From JBFONV01 sp040779335 (GTDB lineage: Bacteria > Pseudomonadota > Gammaproteobacteria > Enterobacterales > Alteromonadaceae), in the NCBI GenBank assembly GCA_040779335.1, contig JBFONV010000006.1:62001-126000 (forward strand): 64,000 bases of DNA. The letters run 5' to 3'. The position numbers and the translations under genes are program-made. The notes beneath the pieces are model-generated. The model made no database searches. It was not told the DNA's origin and saw only the letters and a program-made list of their open reading frames with translations. Shown piece after piece: positions 6,759 to 16,658 of the stretch (the first letter of the stretch is position 1; each line of letters starts with the position of its first letter).

Positions 6759-9320
6759 TTAACCCGTATTACGCATTCCGGTAGCAATACCTGTCATACT
6801 TACCATCAATAATTGCTCACAAACCGGGTGTTCTGGTTGCTTACGTAAACGCTTTAGCGCCTCAATTTGCAATAAATGTAGCGGCAGTAAATATGGCCTG
6901 CGCAATTGGAAAGATGCTAAATTCCACTCGTCACTTTCTAACGTTTCGTTTTGCCCTAACAATGCCAGTAACGTCGCTTTGTCTGCAGTTAATTGTGCGC
7001 GTAACTTTTCACCTAATGGTTGTAAATAAGGTTCAACAAGACTTTGATCATAAAGCTTAGAAATATCTGTATCTGATTTTAAATAAACCATTTCAGTTAA
7101 TGAAACACGTGCTCTAAAGTATGGCCAATTAGTTAACATATCCTGAATAATGTCATTGTGTTGCTGACCAACTTCTGCGATAGCCTGACCAAAACCAAGC
7201 CAGCTCGGCACTACTAAGCGGTTTTGACTCCAAGCAAAGATCCATGGAATTGCCCGCAAAGACTCAATACCACCGTCTGATTTACGTTTACTTGGTCTTG
7301 AACCTAGTGGTAATGATGATAATTCTTGCTCCGGCGTCGCTTGACGAAAATAAGTAACAAAATCGTCTTGTTCACACACGTAATTTCGATAGATATCACA
7401 ACTTCTGCGTGCCATGTCATCCATTAAATTACGCCAAGCATCTTTTGGTGCGGGCTGCGGATTCACTAAATTGGCCAAGATAGCACTCGCATACAAATGT
7501 AAACTACGCACAGCAAGGTTAGGTAACCCAAATTTATAGCGAATGGTTTCCCCTTGTTCGGTTACTCTTAAACCCCCTTCAAGTGTTCCTGGCGGTTGCG
7601 ACGCAATAGCAGCATGCGCAGGACCGCCGCCGCGACCAATTGTGCCACCACGGCCATGAAAAAGTTTTAGTGTTACTTGATGACGTTTTGCCACTGCAAC
7701 TAATGATTCTTGTGCTTGATATTGTGCCCAAGCTGCCGCTAATACGCCGGCATCTTTAGCAGAGTCACTATAACCAATCATCACGTGTTGAGCGCCATGG
7801 GTACGTTTAGCGTATTTTTTATTATCAAGTAATAAATCGATAACTTGTGATGCATTATTTAAGTCATCTAAGGTTTCGAAAAGCGGTGCGATCGGCATAT
7901 CCCAACTGACACCCGTTGCTTTCATTAGTAAATTTACCGCGAGTACATCACTTTGATGACTGGCCATTGAGATAACATAAATTCCTAACACTTCTCTTGG
8001 CTGCTGCGCGATAAAACTAAAGGTGTCTAACACTTCTTGTGTTTGTGCAGACCAAGTTGTTTCAGGTAATAACGGTCTCGGATTGTCAATTTCTTGCTGT
8101 AAAAATTGGCAACGTTGTTGTTCGTCCCACGATAAATAGTCGCCTAAGCCCAGTGCACTGACAATTTCAGCAATGGTTTGATCATGAAATTCACTATGTT
8201 GGCGAACATCAAGTTTTACCAATGAAATACCAAAGCAATGTACTTTACGAATCACGTCGAGCAACAATGAGTTAGCGCTGTGGGTTAGCCCTACCTCAAG
8301 CAAACTTTCTCGACAAGTACGCAGGGGCTCTAGTAGCTCTTCTGGGCTAGAGATCACACCATGAGTTTTATTATTTTTTAATAGCGCGACACTGTGCTCT
8401 AATTTGGCAATAATTTGCTTAAGTACATTGCGATACGGACCAATATTGTCGATATCTGCTTGCAGCATAACCTCAGTCGCTTTATGCATTGATAGTTCGA
8501 GATAGAGGTTTTTAAAATCAACTAAATAAAGCTCTGTTGCCATTAATCTAGCTTGAATAATGGCTTGTTTACTGAGTTTTGCTGTGACAAATGGATTACC
8601 GTCACGGTCGCCCGCCATCCAACTTGCCATCGTTATTGGCGTTGCATCCAGTGGCAAAGGTTGCCCTGCAACTTGCTGACAGACAAGATCTAATTCTCTG
8701 ATAAATACAGGTACAGCTTCCCATAAACTATTGCTTACTGCATTTAATCCCCAACGAGACTCATCCAAAGGCGTTGGTCGCTGGTTTCTAATTTCGTTGG
8801 TGCTCCATGCTTGTTCGATCAACTCTTCGATACGAGGATTTAATTCAGCCCCAGTGATCGCCAATTGTTCAGCAATTTCATGATATTTGTGAATAAAGGT
8901 ACGTCGATTTACTTCGGTTGGGTGGGCTGTAAGCACTAATTCTATATGAAGTTTGTTAATTGCTGCCATAAATTCGCTGGCATCAACATCACCTAGTTGC
9001 TCTGTTAACGACTCCAATGGGTGTGGTAGGTCTAATTCCGCTAGACCTTGTTCGCTAGTGGTGTGCTGCTGTTCAGCAACATTAGCTAAATTCAAAAATT
9101 GACTAAAAGCACGGGCATAAATTAATAATTTCTGCTCATCACAAGACTGAAATAATGATTTAAGTTCATCAATGGCCAAACTGTCATTGGCTACACCATC
9201 TTTTGCTAAAAGGCGGACGCGCTCAACATTATCTAACCATTGTTGATCAGTTTCATTGGCAATAGTTTTTCCTAAAACCGCACCAAGCGCTCGTATATTT
9301 TGTGAAATCGTTTCTAACAT
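6759..9320 (-). CDS. ppc: Phosphoenolpyruvate carboxylase
   Basis: PEP carboxylase makes oxaloacetate from phosphoenolpyruvate and bicarbonate, the main anaplerotic reaction feeding the TCA cycle in the cytoplasm. The 853-residue protein has the catalytic His133 in LVLTAHPTEVNRR, the GYSDSAKDAG lysine motif, the glycine-rich catalytic loop FHGRGGTIGRGGG and the invariant C-terminal MRNTG. Length is slightly below the E. coli enzyme (883) but all signature blocks are present and in order. It is transcribed alone, divergently from a LysR regulator with 113 bases between the starts. Confidence 0.97.
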   Translation of the reverse strand: MLETISQNIRALGAVLGKTIANETDQQWLDNVERVRLLAKDGVANDSLAIDELKSLFQSCDEQKLLIYARAFSQFLNLANVAEQQHTTSEQGLAELDLPHPLESLTEQLGDVDASEFMAAINKLHIELVLTAHPTEVNRRTFIHKYHEIAEQLAITGAELNPRIEELIEQAWSTNEIRNQRPTPLDESRWGLNAVSNSLWEAVPVFIRELDLVCQQVAGQPLPLDATPITMASWMAGDRDGNPFVTAKLSKQAIIQARLMATELYLVDFKNLYLELSMHKATEVMLQADIDNIGPYRNVLKQIIAKLEHSVALLKNNKTHGVISSPEELLEPLRTCRESLLEVGLTHSANSLLLDVIRKVHCFGISLVKLDVRQHSEFHDQTIAEIVSALGLGDYLSWDEQQRCQFLQQEIDNPRPLLPETTWSAQTQEVLDTFSFIAQQPREVLGIYVISMASHQSDVLAVNLLMKATGVSWDMPIAPLFETLDDLNNASQVIDLLLDNKKYAKRTHGAQHVMIGYSDSAKDAGVLAAAWAQYQAQESLVAVAKRHQVTLKLFHGRGGTIGRGGGPAHAAIASQPPGTLEGGLRVTEQGETIRYKFGLPNLAVRSLHLYASAILANLVNPQPAPKDAWRNLMDDMARRSCDIYRNYVCEQDDFVTYFRQATPEQELSSLPLGSRPSKRKSDGGIESLRAIPWIFAWSQNRLVVPSWLGFGQAIAEVGQQHNDIIQDMLTNWPYFRARVSLTEMVYLKSDTDISKLYDQSLVEPYLQPLGEKLRAQLTADKATLLALLGQNETLESDEWNLASFQLRRPYLLPLHLLQIEALKRLRKQPEHPVCEQLLMVSMTGIATGMRNTG

Positions 9321-9433
9321 AAAGACGTTCCCATTTAGATGGTGTGTATCAATAAGTGTTTTTTATAATAGAAATATTTATAAATAGAATCTAATATATA
9401 TTTTTAATCGCAATCATAGACAAAATTCTATAG

Positions 9434-10357
9434 ATGAGTGTTAAACAACCCACTATCAGACAATTACAACTGATTCAGGCATTGGCTCGCTATAAAAGTT
9501 TGTCTGTTGTTGCGGAAAAATTATTTATTTCGCAACCTTCGGTGTCTATCCAATTAAAAAATTTAAGTGAATTGGTAGGCTTGCCGGTCTATCAAATGCA
9601 AGGACGTTCGGTTGAACTCACTGACGCGGGTCATGCTGTTTTGCGCAGCGCTACACAAATTTTTCATGCTTTAGATAATTTAAAAACTGATATTGATAAT
9701 TTACAAGGTGTAGTGACAGGTACGCTTACACTTTCAGTAGTGACCACCGCTCAGTATTTTTTCCCATTATTACTTGCCGCATTTAATAAACGCTACCCGC
9801 ACGTAGAGGTTAAATTAGAAATAGCTAACCGAGAAATGTTGCATTCTCGGCTACGGGATCATCTAGATGATTTTTACCTACTCGGTCAAATCCCGCAAAA
9901 TATTGACGTTATTGAAACGCCGTTCTTACATAATGAATTGGTAGTAGTAGTACCAGAACGCCATGAATTAACATTATTAGAGAAGGTCAGTTTAGCACGA
10001 CTTAGTCATTACCCTTTTATATTAAGAGAGCAAGGCTCAGGCACCCGAGATGCGACGACTGAACTTTTTAATCAGCATGGTTTTACCTTGCATGAAAAAA
10101 TGACCATAGCGAGTAGTGAAGCAATAAAACAAGCAGTTGCGGCTGGCTTAGGGATATCAGTATTAAGTAAATACAGTTTGGATTTTGGCATTATTCCGGG
10201 TCTGAAAATACTCGAAGTAGAGCATTTTCCGATTCGCAGTCAATGGCGTTTGGTGCAAAATGCCTCGCGTAAACCCAGTTTAGTCGCACAAGCCTTTCAA
10301 CAATTCATGCTAGAAAACGGCGTTGAAATTCTGGCAAAATCGGTGAAAAACCGATAA
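9434..10357 (+). CDS. LysR-family transcriptional regulator
   Basis: The 307-residue protein has an N-terminal winged helix-turn-helix (about residues 8-68, with LSVVAEKLFISQPSVSIQLK) and a C-terminal periplasmic-binding-like effector domain starting at GTLTLSVVTTAQYFFPLLL. The effector domain pattern, including REQGSGTRDATTELF and SSEAIKQAVAAGLGISVLS, is that of the CbbR/CysB-like branch. LysR regulators usually control a divergent neighbour and themselves, so ppc is the natural target, with an organic-acid or PEP-linked effector as a guess. The intergenic region repeats ATAGAA at 9368 and 9384 and its complement TTCTAT at 9426, possible contacts. Confidence 0.9.
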   Translation: MSVKQPTIRQLQLIQALARYKSLSVVAEKLFISQPSVSIQLKNLSELVGLPVYQMQGRSVELTDAGHAVLRSATQIFHALDNLKTDIDNLQGVVTGTLTLSVVTTAQYFFPLLLAAFNKRYPHVEVKLEIANREMLHSRLRDHLDDFYLLGQIPQNIDVIETPFLHNELVVVVPERHELTLLEKVSLARLSHYPFILREQGSGTRDATTELFNQHGFTLHEKMTIASSEAIKQAVAAGLGISVLSKYSLDFGIIPGLKILEVEHFPIRSQWRLVQNASRKPSLVAQAFQQFMLENGVEILAKSVKNR

Positions 10358-10593
10358 AAAGTGCATCATTTATCAAGTTATAATATTCCCCCCAATTGAT
10401 ACTTTTTATATTTCGCTATCTGTATATTTTGTTCCATAGAGATATTCTTAAATAATTTATTTAGGCCTTCTTTTACATCGTCAATTTATACACTTTATGA
10501 TTTGTTGGTCTAAACTAAATTAATCTGACACCAATAATGCTCTACTCTTTTTATATTATTGTGTGCAAAACCCATAATTTATAAGGAATAACT

Positions 10594-12195
10594 ATGGTGA
10601 ATCATATCAATTTTCTGCTTTTCATTGCCTTAATATCCAATGATGCGCTGGCAAAATCACCACCAGAAATAACCAATTTTTCGGATCAAGTAGTAACAAA
10701 TTATCAACCTAATCGTTCCATCCTTAATCCAACCAACGTTGCTAATTGGGAGCCCTCACTGATAAGTGATTGCCAAGCGGATAAAAACCAATCACCTGTG
10801 CTAGGTTTAGCAGACAAAGTCCTTGCACAAAATGGTGCAAGATTATTTGAACCTGCAATTATTTTCTCCGACCAAACATTCACTCTGATGACTCGTGCTG
10901 AACCAACTGCCGACTCAAAGGTTGAGACAATCTTAACTTGGGGATACTTTGACGTAACCGATAGTGATGACGTTTCATTGGTTTATGATGATGGTACACA
11001 TGGCGACCAAATTGCTGGCGATGGAATTTTCACTCGCGCCTGCCTTTATATGAAGTCAGAGTTTATCGGTGAGAAAGATTACCTGCCTTTTATCAACGCT
11101 TGGTTTATAGCACCAAAATATAGGGGATCTGAATCAGTCTTTACTATTGCTCCTGGTGTCAGACTTAACAATAGTGGATTTTTTATTGAGCTTGGTGAGG
11201 AATATAGCCAACGTAAAACAAACAACTGGAAACTGGTAAGTCCCGAGTATTGTCGAGCCTGCGAAATTGCCTGGGAAAATGCAGGGAACGTTTTTGATTT
11301 TTTTACGCTTCAAACACGAGATACAACCAGTGGTGCCGGATATGTTCGTGTTCATGATCACATAGAAGGTACTGGCTTTAACCCTCCCTGCGAGCCCAAT
11401 TCTTATTGCTACAATATAATTGACGGTAAAAGACATCAGGAACTGATTGGTATTATTTGGAGTGGGTTTCCTGGTGGTGATGCTATAACCCATGAATTAG
11501 GCCACGCGTTACTGGGTATGACAACAACAGATTTTCCTGAAAGCAACGGTCGTCAATGGAACGCAGGCGATGGAATGCATCTCGACAGCGATACCACAGT
11601 CACCAGCTATTTATCGGGGCCTTTTTGGGATCCTGCGAGAGGATGGCCTTATCCCGTAGTTTTAGAAGATGAACAAGGAAACCAAACAAAAACGTATTTG
11701 ACGCGCAGCGAGCAAGGTGATTTTAGATTGAAGCCAAAGGACAACTCAAGTTATGTCTGGGATGATATCCTGCTTTATATGATGGGTTTAAAGAAAGCAG
11801 ACGCTGTTGACAAAACCTATTATAAGCTCTTTAACCCCACTTTAACTGGCTGCGTGAGCGAACCTACCAAACTGGTATGCAAAAATAATTTAGTTGAAGC
11901 GGAAGAAATAGTTTCTTTTACAGTAAATGATTTAATTGCTAGGTACGGTAACAGGAAGATTACCAGAGGGTTTTCCCCTAAGAAAATGAAAGTTGGTGTA
12001 TTGAATATCAGTGATAGAGCTCATACCGAAGCAGAAATCGTCTGGTTTAGTAAACTTTATCGCGAATATGCGACTTCTACTCAAGCGAGAGGCGATTGGT
12101 TTAAAGATATACATTGGAACTGGTCCACAAATGGCCTATCCACGATAGATATTGATTTTGTAAAAGGAAAGCTTAAACCGAAAAACGGCAATTAG
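10594..12195 (+). CDS. Secreted putative zinc metalloprotease (HELGH)
   Basis: AAGGAATA precedes the ATG. Residues 1-20 form a signal peptide ending NDALA. Residues about 130-146 (YDDGTHGDQIAGDGIFTR) match the DDGTHGD-GDGIYT motif of extracellular Ig-like or 'choice-of-anchor' domains. The catalytic-looking segment is GDAITHELGHALLG with His300, Glu301 and His304. The classical third ligand HxxGxxH spacing is absent; the next His is His329 in GDGMHLDSD. Several Cys pairs (CRAC, PPCEPNSYC, GCVSE--KLVC) suggest disulfides in the periplasm or outside. The gene is monocistronic. It could be an active gluzincin or an unassigned family; I cannot name a family. Confidence 0.6.
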   Translation: MVNHINFLLFIALISNDALAKSPPEITNFSDQVVTNYQPNRSILNPTNVANWEPSLISDCQADKNQSPVLGLADKVLAQNGARLFEPAIIFSDQTFTLMTRAEPTADSKVETILTWGYFDVTDSDDVSLVYDDGTHGDQIAGDGIFTRACLYMKSEFIGEKDYLPFINAWFIAPKYRGSESVFTIAPGVRLNNSGFFIELGEEYSQRKTNNWKLVSPEYCRACEIAWENAGNVFDFFTLQTRDTTSGAGYVRVHDHIEGTGFNPPCEPNSYCYNIIDGKRHQELIGIIWSGFPGGDAITHELGHALLGMTTTDFPESNGRQWNAGDGMHLDSDTTVTSYLSGPFWDPARGWPYPVVLEDEQGNQTKTYLTRSEQGDFRLKPKDNSSYVWDDILLYMMGLKKADAVDKTYYKLFNPTLTGCVSEPTKLVCKNNLVEAEEIVSFTVNDLIARYGNRKITRGFSPKKMKVGVLNISDRAHTEAEIVWFSKLYREYATSTQARGDWFKDIHWNWSTNGLSTIDIDFVKGKLKPKNGN

Positions 12196-12261
12196 TAATT
12201 TGTCGTTGTTATCATTTGAGACCAAACAGACTAACTTTAACTGATACAAAAAATTGATAAC

Positions 12262-12302
12262 GGCTTGATAGGTTGTCTTGGCATTAGATAACCTACCAAG
12301 CC
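12262..12302. terminator. Bidirectional terminator hairpin
   Basis: The arms 12262-12277 and 12287-12302 pair over 16 bases with one mismatch and one G-U, enclosing a 9-base loop, between two convergent genes. On the minus strand the hairpin is followed within seven bases by TTTTTT, so it should work best for the solute-binding gene on that strand. Confidence 0.65.
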
Positions 12303-12332
12303 TACTAAATTATCAGCACAGTATAATTAGGT

Positions 12333-13154
12333 CTAAAAGGTAGGTGGTTTACCTGTCCACTTTAAATGGATTTTTGCGAAAGAACCGTCTGCTTTCATCG
12401 ACTGAAAAGCCGTTGATATTTTTTGATAAAGTACCTCGTCTAATTTTTTAGAAATACCAATATAGCTGCCGCCTACAGACCCTTCAATACGATAAGAATG
12501 TAACGCTAAACCGTCAAAAACCTTATCGTAATTTGGGTTTTTATCTTGTAGCAAATACTGGATTTCAAAGTCATCATTAAAGTATCCAAGCAGCCGGTCG
12601 TGCATTAGCATATCGCGGTTCTGTTTAGATTTAGGGGTAAAGTAAAGCACGTCACGTAAGGCTACATCATTCGCTATTTTATCATCAAAATAATCTGAGT
12701 AACTGGCACCATTAATATAACCAAACTTTCCGTTTTTTTCTTTCGCTACAGTAATAAGATCTTGATAAGTTTTAATGGGGAGATCTTGATTTTTTTTAGA
12801 CACTACTAGCCCAGCTCCGGTTATTCGTACCGGCCCTAACCAGTGCATATATTCAGATCGATTTTCATTGATGCTTAGATTGAGTGTCAGATGGTTTTCT
12901 CCAGTCTGCATGCGCATCAAACTTCTTTTAACCGGCATTTCAACGATCTGATAGTCTAATTGGGCGCGCGAAAAAATCTCTTTTATGATATCAATATCCA
13001 TTCCTTTCCATTGATTATCTTGGATAAACGTAGCGGGAATGGAATGTCTATTTGCTCTAACGATGATAGTGTCGGCAAAAACAGTATTTGAAAAAAAGAT
13101 TAGTAAGACAAAAATCGGCATCGAGTTAATTGAGCGAAAGAAACTAAATTTCAT
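12333..13154 (-). CDS. Periplasmic solute-binding protein, family 3-like
   Basis: I favour the ATG at 13154 because MKFSFFRSINSMPIFVLLIFF with a following NTVFA forms a signal peptide; an upstream in-frame ATG at 13217 would add 21 residues and has an AAGG too close to it. The 273-residue product has the SBP_bac_3 pattern: WKGMDIDIIKEIFSRAQLDY, MPVKRSLMRMQTGE, YMHWLGPV, and YIGISKKLDEVLYQKI-TAFQ with the closing ADGSFAKIHLKW. Such orphan binding proteins in Alteromonadales often have no adjacent permease, as here, and may serve as sensors or enzymes. Substrate unknown. A signal-like hydrophobic start supports the periplasm. Confidence 0.75.
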   Translation of the reverse strand: MKFSFFRSINSMPIFVLLIFFSNTVFADTIIVRANRHSIPATFIQDNQWKGMDIDIIKEIFSRAQLDYQIVEMPVKRSLMRMQTGENHLTLNLSINENRSEYMHWLGPVRITGAGLVVSKKNQDLPIKTYQDLITVAKEKNGKFGYINGASYSDYFDDKIANDVALRDVLYFTPKSKQNRDMLMHDRLLGYFNDDFEIQYLLQDKNPNYDKVFDGLALHSYRIEGSVGGSYIGISKKLDEVLYQKISTAFQSMKADGSFAKIHLKWTGKPPTF

Positions 13155-13543
13155 TTGTGAAAAATACAAATTATCAAAACCTCGGAAATATGCTGGGTAA
13201 ATTGCCTTTATTAACATTACCTTGCAATTATTTCATGAATACTCGGCAGCATTCCAGTATTAATGTTTTAGTACTGTATAAATGATTGTTGGCTTATGTC
13301 ATTGAATACCTATAGCTTAGGATACTTCTAGCGAAAGATCATGTAACAACTGACTGGAATGTTAACCCTCCATTTTGATAAGGATTAATTTGCTCCTCTA
13401 TACCATCAACAAACTATAGATCTCCGAGTTAAGCATATTGTCGAGTTATTATTGTTGTATCCTATCGCAGACTAAATAATGCCTCACGCAAAAGTACTGA
13501 CCTTCGCGTGGTTCACCTATTTCGATGTCTAGCTAAATAGTGA
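13155..13543. other. Intergenic stretch without a supportable gene
   Basis: Between the solute-binding gene and the ABC permease I see no open frame with a ribosome-binding site, no tRNA and no strong terminator. A weak CACGC/GCGTG pairing near 13483-13515 is the only structure. The region should hold the promoter of the solute-binding gene. Confidence 0.5.
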
Positions 13544-15076
13544 TTATCGCGCGTTTCTTTTAGCCACTGTCAACGCCAACAACCCGACAGATATAACCAA
13601 AAAGTAATAAGGCACCCCTGCTTGCCAACTTACAGCGCTATTAACACCAAAAAAATCGACATATAAAGCGGCTTGAATTGGGCCTATATACCAAAGCGTC
13701 GGGTAGAGCACCTCAAACATTCGCTTATTACCCGTCCATGCGCCACAGAAAAATGCCAGTGATGCGGTAAATGAAATAGCGATCACTAATTGAATAATCA
13801 ATAGCCCTTCATTCATGGCTGAAAAACGAACTAAGCTACCAACGCTAGCTAATAGCAATAATAACCATGCCGCAGAAAAGCTCGCTAAGCTTTGTAATGT
13901 TGATGATTGTTTAGCGTAGGTTATTAACTCCAAAGTATTGGACTGCTTTTCTAATTGTCCTAGTGGCGAAATCACCAACACACACCAAAGCCACGAAAGC
14001 GGCAAAATGACGCTGATCATTAATGACTGCTCAATCAGTAATTGCGTAATATTTAACGCAAACAACCCAATAATCCAATACCATGAATGCCCTTTTAACA
14101 ATAATTTGAGCTCTAAGCGCAGCAAACGAGTAAATGACAAGTGCTTAGTGATTAACATAAACAGTGCATCTAATAATGTAATGATTTTGGCAATGAATAT
14201 CGTATTGAACCACTTTGATTGTTTGCGACTAGGTAAGGAATTTTGACTAAATCGATCAAAAAATACCAAAGCAAGTAATAGACATGCAAGACTAATGATA
14301 TAGAGCAACAAAGAGTCGGTAAGCTGGCTAAACGTTGGCTCGATGCCTTGCCAGACGAAGGTTTTTATCTCCCTATGTTGATCGTTAATAGTGACACCAA
14401 TATTGGTTGCACCTTGGTGCGATGGAAAGCGCTCGGTAACTTCCGTTTCTAAATGATCTAGTAATGCACCAATCCCTGAAAGGCTCTCTATCGCTTGCAC
14501 AGTAAAGCCTATCCACAAGAAGAAATAAACGATATTACCCAGTCCGCCTCTGAGCCATTTAACTGATTCGAACATTATCGCCACTGAGGCAACGGCTAAC
14601 ATCATAGGAAACACATAAACCAATTGCGGCCATACTAATGCCCAAACGTTGATGTGATAACTTTCACCATAATATAACTGAACCGCTAAGGTACTTAGCA
14701 ACATAACGAACACTACAGACACGAGGATGAGTAAATTAACGCACCATTTGGCAAACAAAAATCTTGTCGCACTAATTGGCGTAGCGGCGATCAGTTCGCT
14801 GGTTTGTGATTGTCGATCGAGTTCAAGCGCATTTTTAACCAGATAAAAACAAATCAATGGTAAAAACAAAACGTTGAGCATAGCTAGACATACCCCTAAC
14901 CAAGCACTGTTATAAATTCCGCGATAACCGTTAAGCACTAACGTTTGGTATTGGGCGTCAGGAGCGGGGAAAAACAGTAAAGTTAATACCACCATCGCCA
15001 GTAGTGATACGGCAAAACTTTGCTGGCGAGTACGTTGTTTAAAATCGGCGCTGATACAAGGCCACAGTTGCCTCAT
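13544..15076 (-). CDS. ABC-2 type transporter permease
   Basis: The 510-residue membrane protein has about twelve hydrophobic segments arranged in two similar halves, the second beginning near residue 310 (LRLELKLLLKGHSWYWIIGL). The N-terminal half shows the ABC-2 layout: a first helix, a large extracytoplasmic loop with NGYRGIYNSAWLG, then ELDRQSQTSELIAATPISATRFLFAKW. This resembles permeases that are fused dimers of the GldF/YhgE-like ABC-2 class. The start overlaps the ATPase stop by one base (TAATG), so the two are translationally coupled into an export or membrane-modifying transporter. The substrate cannot be predicted. Confidence 0.82.
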   Translation of the reverse strand: MRQLWPCISADFKQRTRQQSFAVSLLAMVVLTLLFFPAPDAQYQTLVLNGYRGIYNSAWLGVCLAMLNVLFLPLICFYLVKNALELDRQSQTSELIAATPISATRFLFAKWCVNLLILVSVVFVMLLSTLAVQLYYGESYHINVWALVWPQLVYVFPMMLAVASVAIMFESVKWLRGGLGNIVYFFLWIGFTVQAIESLSGIGALLDHLETEVTERFPSHQGATNIGVTINDQHREIKTFVWQGIEPTFSQLTDSLLLYIISLACLLLALVFFDRFSQNSLPSRKQSKWFNTIFIAKIITLLDALFMLITKHLSFTRLLRLELKLLLKGHSWYWIIGLFALNITQLLIEQSLMISVILPLSWLWCVLVISPLGQLEKQSNTLELITYAKQSSTLQSLASFSAAWLLLLLASVGSLVRFSAMNEGLLIIQLVIAISFTASLAFFCGAWTGNKRMFEVLYPTLWYIGPIQAALYVDFFGVNSAVSWQAGVPYYFLVISVGLLALTVAKRNAR

Positions 15077-15981
15077 TAACTTGCCCTCGCTAAACCAGCT
15101 TGAGGTTGCATATTGCCAGTGAAATAAAGGTAAGCGTCTTCTAAGGACGGCGCTCTATGTTTTGCTCTAGCATCTGGACAATAATCCGCGACAATATTTA
15201 ACTCTACCTTGTTAGCGTGACGGCTACTGTGGCTAATAATAAATTCATGCTGAAGGTGTTTAAGTTCAGGCAAATCAGCCGTTAATGTCCAACATTTATG
15301 CGCGACTTTTTCCTGAAGAACGCTTGGCACATCACATTGAATTAAGCGACCAGATTGCATAATAGCAATGCGATCAGCAATAGATTCAACGTCTGACACA
15401 ATATGAGTAGAAAATATAATACATCGCTCAGCAGCCAATTCGGTTAACAGCTGCCGAAAATTATTACGTTCTTGTGGATCGAGTCCGACGGTAGGTTCGT
15501 CGATAATCAGCAACTTGGGATCATTAAGCAGTGCTTGGGCAATACCAACACGCTGTTTCATTCCGCCTGAGTAGCCCTTTAACGGTAAATGAGCAGCATG
15601 GCTTAAATTAAGTTTATTCAGTAAATCGTCGATCGTTTGATTGGCTCTGGTAGGTTCAAGCCCCTTTAAACCTGCAATATATTGTAAAAACTCTACACCG
15701 GATAACTGATCATATACGCCAAAATATTGCGGCAAGTAACCCAGTTCACTCCGTAATATTTGTGGGGATTGAACAATGTCGGTTCCTTGCCATAAGATTT
15801 TTCCGCTAGTGGGCTTATTAATAGTAGCGAGAATACGCATTAAACTAGATTTCCCTGCACCATTTGGACCTAATAATGCCAAGATCCCGGGTTGAACTTG
15901 CATGGTCAAGGAGTGAATGGCTGTGTGAGCTTGCTTACCACTTTTATATTGATGGCTCAGTGATTGAATATCCAATAACAT
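15076..15981 (-). CDS. ABC transporter ATP-binding protein
   Basis: The 301-residue protein has a full nucleotide-binding domain: Walker A GPNGAGKSS (residues 38-46), a Q-loop at YLPQYFGVYDQLSG, the signature YSGGMKQRVGIAQAL, Walker B LLIIDEPTVGLD and the switch His in IIFSTHIVSD. The sequence around YFGVYDQLSG-EFL and the roughly 80-residue C-terminal tail are typical of CcmA/YbhF-like exporter ATPases that pair with ABC-2 permeases. It precedes and overlaps the permease gene. It is the first gene of this two-gene operon; the upstream 205 bases carry no clear motif. Confidence 0.93.
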   Translation of the reverse strand: MLLDIQSLSHQYKSGKQAHTAIHSLTMQVQPGILALLGPNGAGKSSLMRILATINKPTSGKILWQGTDIVQSPQILRSELGYLPQYFGVYDQLSGVEFLQYIAGLKGLEPTRANQTIDDLLNKLNLSHAAHLPLKGYSGGMKQRVGIAQALLNDPKLLIIDEPTVGLDPQERNNFRQLLTELAAERCIIFSTHIVSDVESIADRIAIMQSGRLIQCDVPSVLQEKVAHKCWTLTADLPELKHLQHEFIISHSSRHANKVELNIVADYCPDARAKHRAPSLEDAYLYFTGNMQPQAGLARAS

Positions 15982-16186
15982 AGTTTTTATTCTTGTTGTT
16001 TCTATTGGCTAACATTCTGCAAAGTCCGTTCCAGTTTAAAATACCATAAAATCAAATAGTTATGGTTTTGTGAATTTTACCATTAAAAATTAATGATGAA
16101 TTGAACGAATTATTGGCGAAATTTTTAGCATATTAGATAATCAAACATCTTTACCAAAGCTTAGGGTAATTAAGGTATTACGCTCA

Positions 16187-16657
16187 CTACAACAAAGCAG
16201 AACTATTTTGCCCGTTTAGATACAAATCAGGCTGATTGATTTGCATCATCATTTTTGGGTTGTCGATCTCGGTAAAGCCAAACTTCCTATAAAGCCCATG
16301 AGCATCTCGTGTACAAAGCATAAAACGCCTTAAATTTTTTAGATCTGTATGTTGCATAATAAAATCGATTAACGCGGTACCTAAGCCTCGTTTTTCATAA
16401 TCAGGAAGCACAAATACATCGGCTAAGTAGGCAAATGACGATTTGTCTGTGATCACTCTAGCAAAACCAATTTGCTGTTCATTAGCATATAAGCCAAAGC
16501 ATAACGAATTGTCGATTGCCCGTTCAATCAAGGTTTTAGAGATCCCTGTTGACCAATAAGAAGATGTTAGATAATCGTGAATGGCATTAAGCTTCAATAG
16601 ACTTTTATCATCGGACAATAAGAAAATATCACCTTTAATGCTTAGCTGCTTTTCCAT
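16187..16657 (-). CDS. GNAT-family N-acetyltransferase
   Basis: The 156-residue protein has the GNAT core: GFARVITDKSSFAYLADVFVLPDYEKRGLGTALIDFI, in which R-G-L-G-T-A forms the acetyl-CoA pyrophosphate loop, and a C-terminal GLYRKFGFTEID that is the usual beta-5/alpha-4 end. It is most like the small stand-alone acetyltransferases that start with YLTSSYWSTGISK. Its ATG lies one base after the stop of the LysE exporter, so the two genes are one transcript. Acetylation of an amino acid or small amine, related to the exported compound, is a reasonable inference. Confidence 0.88.
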   Translation of the reverse strand: MEKQLSIKGDIFLLSDDKSLLKLNAIHDYLTSSYWSTGISKTLIERAIDNSLCFGLYANEQQIGFARVITDKSSFAYLADVFVLPDYEKRGLGTALIDFIMQHTDLKNLRRFMLCTRDAHGLYRKFGFTEIDNPKMMMQINQPDLYLNGQNSSALL

Positions 16658-16658
16658 A

